Below, piece after piece: positions 15,635 through 17,848 of a stretch of 17,848 bases of DNA. The translations under genes were made by a program, and so were the position numbers. Numbering within the stretch: the stretch's first letter is position 1; every line of letters begins with the position of its first letter. Where the stretch lies: contig JAJYMU010000168.1 of the NCBI GenBank assembly GCA_021786655.1, forward strand, positions 1-17,848. Reading direction: 5' to 3'. Source of the stretch: Bacteroidota bacterium. GTDB taxonomy: Bacteria > Bacteroidota > Ignavibacteria > Ignavibacteriales > Melioribacteraceae. The notes under the pieces are model-generated. The model was not told the DNA's origin. It did no database searches and saw only the letters and a list, made by a program, of their open reading frames with translations.

Positions 15635-16822
15635 ATGTCACACGGCAAAAATTTACAGTTCGATTCTAAATGTGTTCATGCCGGCATCGGCGATTATGAA
15701 TTCGGTCCGGTTGTTCCGCCGATTTATCAAACATCAACATTCAGATTTAAAGACTCTGCCCACGGTGCGGCGCTTTTCAAAGGCGAAGTTGACGGCTACA
15801 TTTACACGCGCATGAAAAATCCAACCATCAAAGCGCTTGAAAACGCAATGGCGGAACTTGAAGGCGGACACAAAGCGCTTGGCTGTGCAAGCGGGATGTC
15901 TGCTGTGAGCACAACTCTTATCGCGCTTCTTAAATCCGGCGATCATATTGTCTGCTCAAAATCGGTTTACGGACCGACTAACACTTTTATAAATACAATT
16001 CTTTCGAAGTTTGGAGTGGAAGCAACATTCGTCGATTCTGAATTTGCCGAAGAAGTTGAAAAGGCGATGAAACCGAACACAAAAGTTGTTTACGTTGAAA
16101 CTCCCGGCAATCCTACGATGTCAATAACGGACTTGGAGGCGGTATCGAAGATCGCTCATAAAAACGGAGCGCTCGTTGTTGTTGATAACACGTTCATGAG
16201 TCCCGCGCTTCAGCAGCCGTTTGTCTTCGGCGTTGATATAGTTCTCCACAGTATGACGAAATTCTTAAATGGTCATGCAGATGTTGTCGGCGGTGTTGTG
16301 GTTGTTAAAGATGAGGAAATGTATTTGAAGATGAGAAAAGTTTTGAATCAGCACGGCGGAGTTATAGATCCGTTCAATTCGTTTCTCGTTCACCGTGGGT
16401 TAAAAACTCTTTCGATAAGAATGCAGCGCCATTGCGAAAATACTTTGCCAATTGCAGAATATCTTGAGAAACATCCTAAAGTAAAATGGGTGCGTTTCCC
16501 CGGATTGAAAAGCCATCCCCAATACGAAATAGGATTAAAGCAGCATAAAGGTCACGGCGGAATGATCTCGTTCGAACTAAATGGCGGATACAAAGCAGGC
16601 GAAATTTTAATGAACTCAGTTAGATTTTGCCAGCTCGCCGTTAGCTTGGGCGGAGTTGAAACTTTGATTCAGCACCCGGCAAGCATGACGCATCTAACCA
16701 TGGGAGAAGAAGCTCGTAAAGCTGCTGGAATTACTGAAGGATTGATTCGTCTTTCAGTTGGAATAGAAAATGTGAAAGACATTCTTGCCGATTTAGAACA
16801 AGCGCTCGCAAAGATTTCATAA
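15635..16822 (+). CDS. PLP-dependent trans-sulfuration enzyme, probably methionine gamma-lyase
   Basis: 395 residues, the length of methionine/cystathionine gamma-lyases rather than the longer O-acetylhomoserine sulfhydrylases (about 430). The fold type I PLP site is complete: Y57 and R59 in YIYTRMKNP (phosphate contact from the neighbouring subunit), SGMSA at 86-90, Y112, D184 in VVVDNTF, and the Schiff-base lysine K209 in SMTKFLNGH. The C-terminus RLSVGIEN...DLEQAL is standard. The active-site Cys of Pseudomonas-type methionine gamma-lyase is replaced by Pro (VYGPT, P114), so substrate choice between methionine, cystathionine and homocysteine is open. GGAGAG lies 6 bases before the ATG, and the nucleotidyltransferase stop is 3 bases away. 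A strong terminator follows. Confidence 0.9.
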   Translation: MSHGKNLQFDSKCVHAGIGDYEFGPVVPPIYQTSTFRFKDSAHGAALFKGEVDGYIYTRMKNPTIKALENAMAELEGGHKALGCASGMSAVSTTLIALLKSGDHIVCSKSVYGPTNTFINTILSKFGVEATFVDSEFAEEVEKAMKPNTKVVYVETPGNPTMSITDLEAVSKIAHKNGALVVVDNTFMSPALQQPFVFGVDIVLHSMTKFLNGHADVVGGVVVVKDEEMYLKMRKVLNQHGGVIDPFNSFLVHRGLKTLSIRMQRHCENTLPIAEYLEKHPKVKWVRFPGLKSHPQYEIGLKQHKGHGGMISFELNGGYKAGEILMNSVRFCQLAVSLGGVETLIQHPASMTHLTMGEEARKAAGITEGLIRLSVGIENVKDILADLEQALAKIS

Positions 16823-16834
16823 TCAGTTCTGTAG

Positions 16835-16891
16835 GGAAAGGTCTTCCCGCTTCGCCCGCGAAGCGAGGCGAGAGACCTTTCCGTTTTTTTT
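16835..16891 (+). terminator. Strong Rho-independent terminator
   Basis: GGAAAGGTCT (16835-16844) pairs perfectly with AGACCTTTCC (16873-16882), followed by G and eight T (16884-16891). A second, inner hairpin CGCTTCG/CGAAGCG lies in the loop. It begins 13 bases after the gamma-lyase stop and ends that operon. No matching A-run lies on the left, so it works in the plus direction. The nested GC-rich inner hairpin suggests that a small palindromic element was recruited as terminator. Confidence 0.85.
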
Positions 16892-16934
16892 GAAACCAGC
16901 ACAAAACAAATTCCCAGCCATTAAAATAAATTCA

Positions 16935-16966
16935 TTTGTATTAAACCTCCCATCAGTCTATTTTTG
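16935..16966 (+). promoter_or_regulatory. Bacteroidota-type promoter candidate for the M1 peptidase gene
   Basis: TTTG (16935-16938), 20 bases, then TATTTTTG (16959-16966) fits the TTTG / TAnnTTTG consensus. Transcription would start near 16973, leaving a leader of about 30 bases with AGGA 5 bases before the ATG at 17002. It lies just after the terminator, where a new promoter is needed. Confidence 0.45.
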
Positions 16967-17001
16967 CCGCAATTTCAGTCTAACAAAAAGTTAGGAAAAA
17001 A

Positions 17002-17848
17002 ATGAAAAAGGTTACCGCTTTACTTTGTCTCGCAGCAGTTGTTTTGTTCAGCAACTATACATACTCACAAAACTCTTCTTTGCCTGTTCCGCGCAACATT
17101 GAAAAAGCAATTGAGAAAGGAACGCGCACATTGAACGGCGCGCCGGGACCGAACTACTGGCAGAACAAATCCGACTACACAATAAAAGTGGAAATAGAAC
17201 CGCCGACAAGAAAAATTAGCGGCGAAGAAAAAATTGTTTACTACAACAATAGTCCCGATACGCTTAAGCAAATTGTTATTCGTCTTTACCAAGACATTTT
17301 GCGCAAAGGAAACATGCGCGATTTTGAAGTTGATCCCTCGGACATCCACGACGGAGTTGAATTGCATAATCTTGTTGTTGACGGAAAACAATTGAAGACC
17401 GATGGAAAACAAGAAGGTTTATCGCGAACCGGCACAAATCTTTTTATTAAACTGGATAAACCATTGGCGCCGAAATCGAAAATCGAAATTGAAACCAGCT
17501 GGAGCTTTATCATTTCGAAAATCTCCAATATCCGCATGGGCACGTATGACAGCACATCATTTTTTGTTTCTTACTTTTATCCACAAGTTGCAGTTTATGA
17601 TGACATAGACGGATGGGACACGCAGAACTACACCGGGCAAACCGAGATGTATAACGATTTCAATAATTATAATGTTGAGATTACCACGCCGAAAAATTTC
17701 ACGCTTTGGGCAACGGGGGTTCTCCAAAATCCTGAAGAAGTTTTTTCCCCGAAAACTTTAGAGCAGTACAAAAAGGCGCATGAATCAAATGACGTTGTTC
17801 GCATCATCGAAGAGAAAGATTACCAAGCCGGATTGGTTACGGCGGATA
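17002..17848 (+). CDS. Secreted M1-family metallopeptidase, N-terminal part (3' partial)
   Basis: The frame is open for 282 codons to the right edge. MKKVTALLCLAAVVLFSNYTYSQ is a clear signal peptide with cleavage likely just before or after the Gln. The next part (about 30-280) is the beta-sandwich N-domain of M1 aminopeptidases: YTIKVEIEPPTRKISGEEKIVYYNNSPD, then YFYPQVAVYDDIDGWD and FNNYNVEITTPKNFTLWATGVLQNP, all typical of Bacteroidota M1 proteins. The HExxH zinc motif would lie beyond the window, so peptidase activity cannot be confirmed. Relatives often stay in the periplasm or reach the surface and cut peptides from the N-terminus. It has AGGA 5 bases before the ATG and a promoter candidate after the preceding terminator, so it begins a new transcript. 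Confidence 0.85.
   Translation, partial: MKKVTALLCLAAVVLFSNYTYSQNSSLPVPRNIEKAIEKGTRTLNGAPGPNYWQNKSDYTIKVEIEPPTRKISGEEKIVYYNNSPDTLKQIVIRLYQDILRKGNMRDFEVDPSDIHDGVELHNLVVDGKQLKTDGKQEGLSRTGTNLFIKLDKPLAPKSKIEIETSWSFIISKISNIRMGTYDSTSFFVSYFYPQVAVYDDIDGWDTQNYTGQTEMYNDFNNYNVEITTPKNFTLWATGVLQNPEEVFSPKTLEQYKKAHESNDVVRIIEEKDYQAGLVTAD

Noticed and set aside
17577..17585. Exact DnaA box TTATCCACA inside the M1 peptidase gene
   Set aside because: It encodes part of the conserved YFYPQ stretch, is single, and lies far from the origin gaps; chance plus codon constraint explains it.

Overview
The window looks like the chromosomal replication-origin neighbourhood of a bacterium from the Bacteroidota/Ignavibacteria side of the tree. 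The evidence is the gene order dnaA, dnaN, recF, DUF721/DciA, gyrB, gyrA, the protein style of the flanking genes, and two promoter candidates of the Bacteroidota form (TTTG, about 20 bases, then TAnnTTTG). The lineage is an inference; no rRNA or tRNA is present to fix it.

Left part (1-4523): a large membrane protein with a spermidine-synthase-like domain, cut by the left edge, runs on the plus strand. It meets, tail to tail with an 8-base overlap, a minus-strand pair made of an asparaginase and an M50-like membrane protein whose start overlaps the asparaginase stop. Origin part (4524-6669): the 415-base divergent gap before dnaA and the 327-base gap after it both carry clusters of DnaA-box-like 9-mers. 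The first gap also holds a perfect 16-base palindrome of LacI/PurR-operator style. I read the two gaps as a bipartite oriC around dnaA. Replication operon (6670-11230): dnaN, recF, dciA and gyrB are spaced by 1, -23 and 20 bases and probably form one transcript for the sliding clamp, gap repair, helicase loading and supercoiling.

Right part (11231-17848): an MgtE-like magnesium transporter without the usual N domain sits between gyrB and gyrA. After gyrA come a small 63-residue protein overlapping a minimal nucleotidyltransferase, a PLP-dependent gamma-lyase only 3 bases further on, a strong terminator, and the first 282 codons of a secreted M1-family peptidase. The main spacers here (gyrB-mgtE, mgtE-gyrA, gyrA-63 aa gene, and after the lyase) each hold a different palindromic element, which looks like a genome rich in small dispersed palindromes.

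Most of the window is ordinary core replication sequence. I do not see a clear new system. The best leads are the 11-base-spaced DnaA-box pairs, the 16-base palindrome, the palindrome with exchangeable cores at 11240-11337, the N-domain-less MgtE, and the small-protein/nucleotidyltransferase pair.
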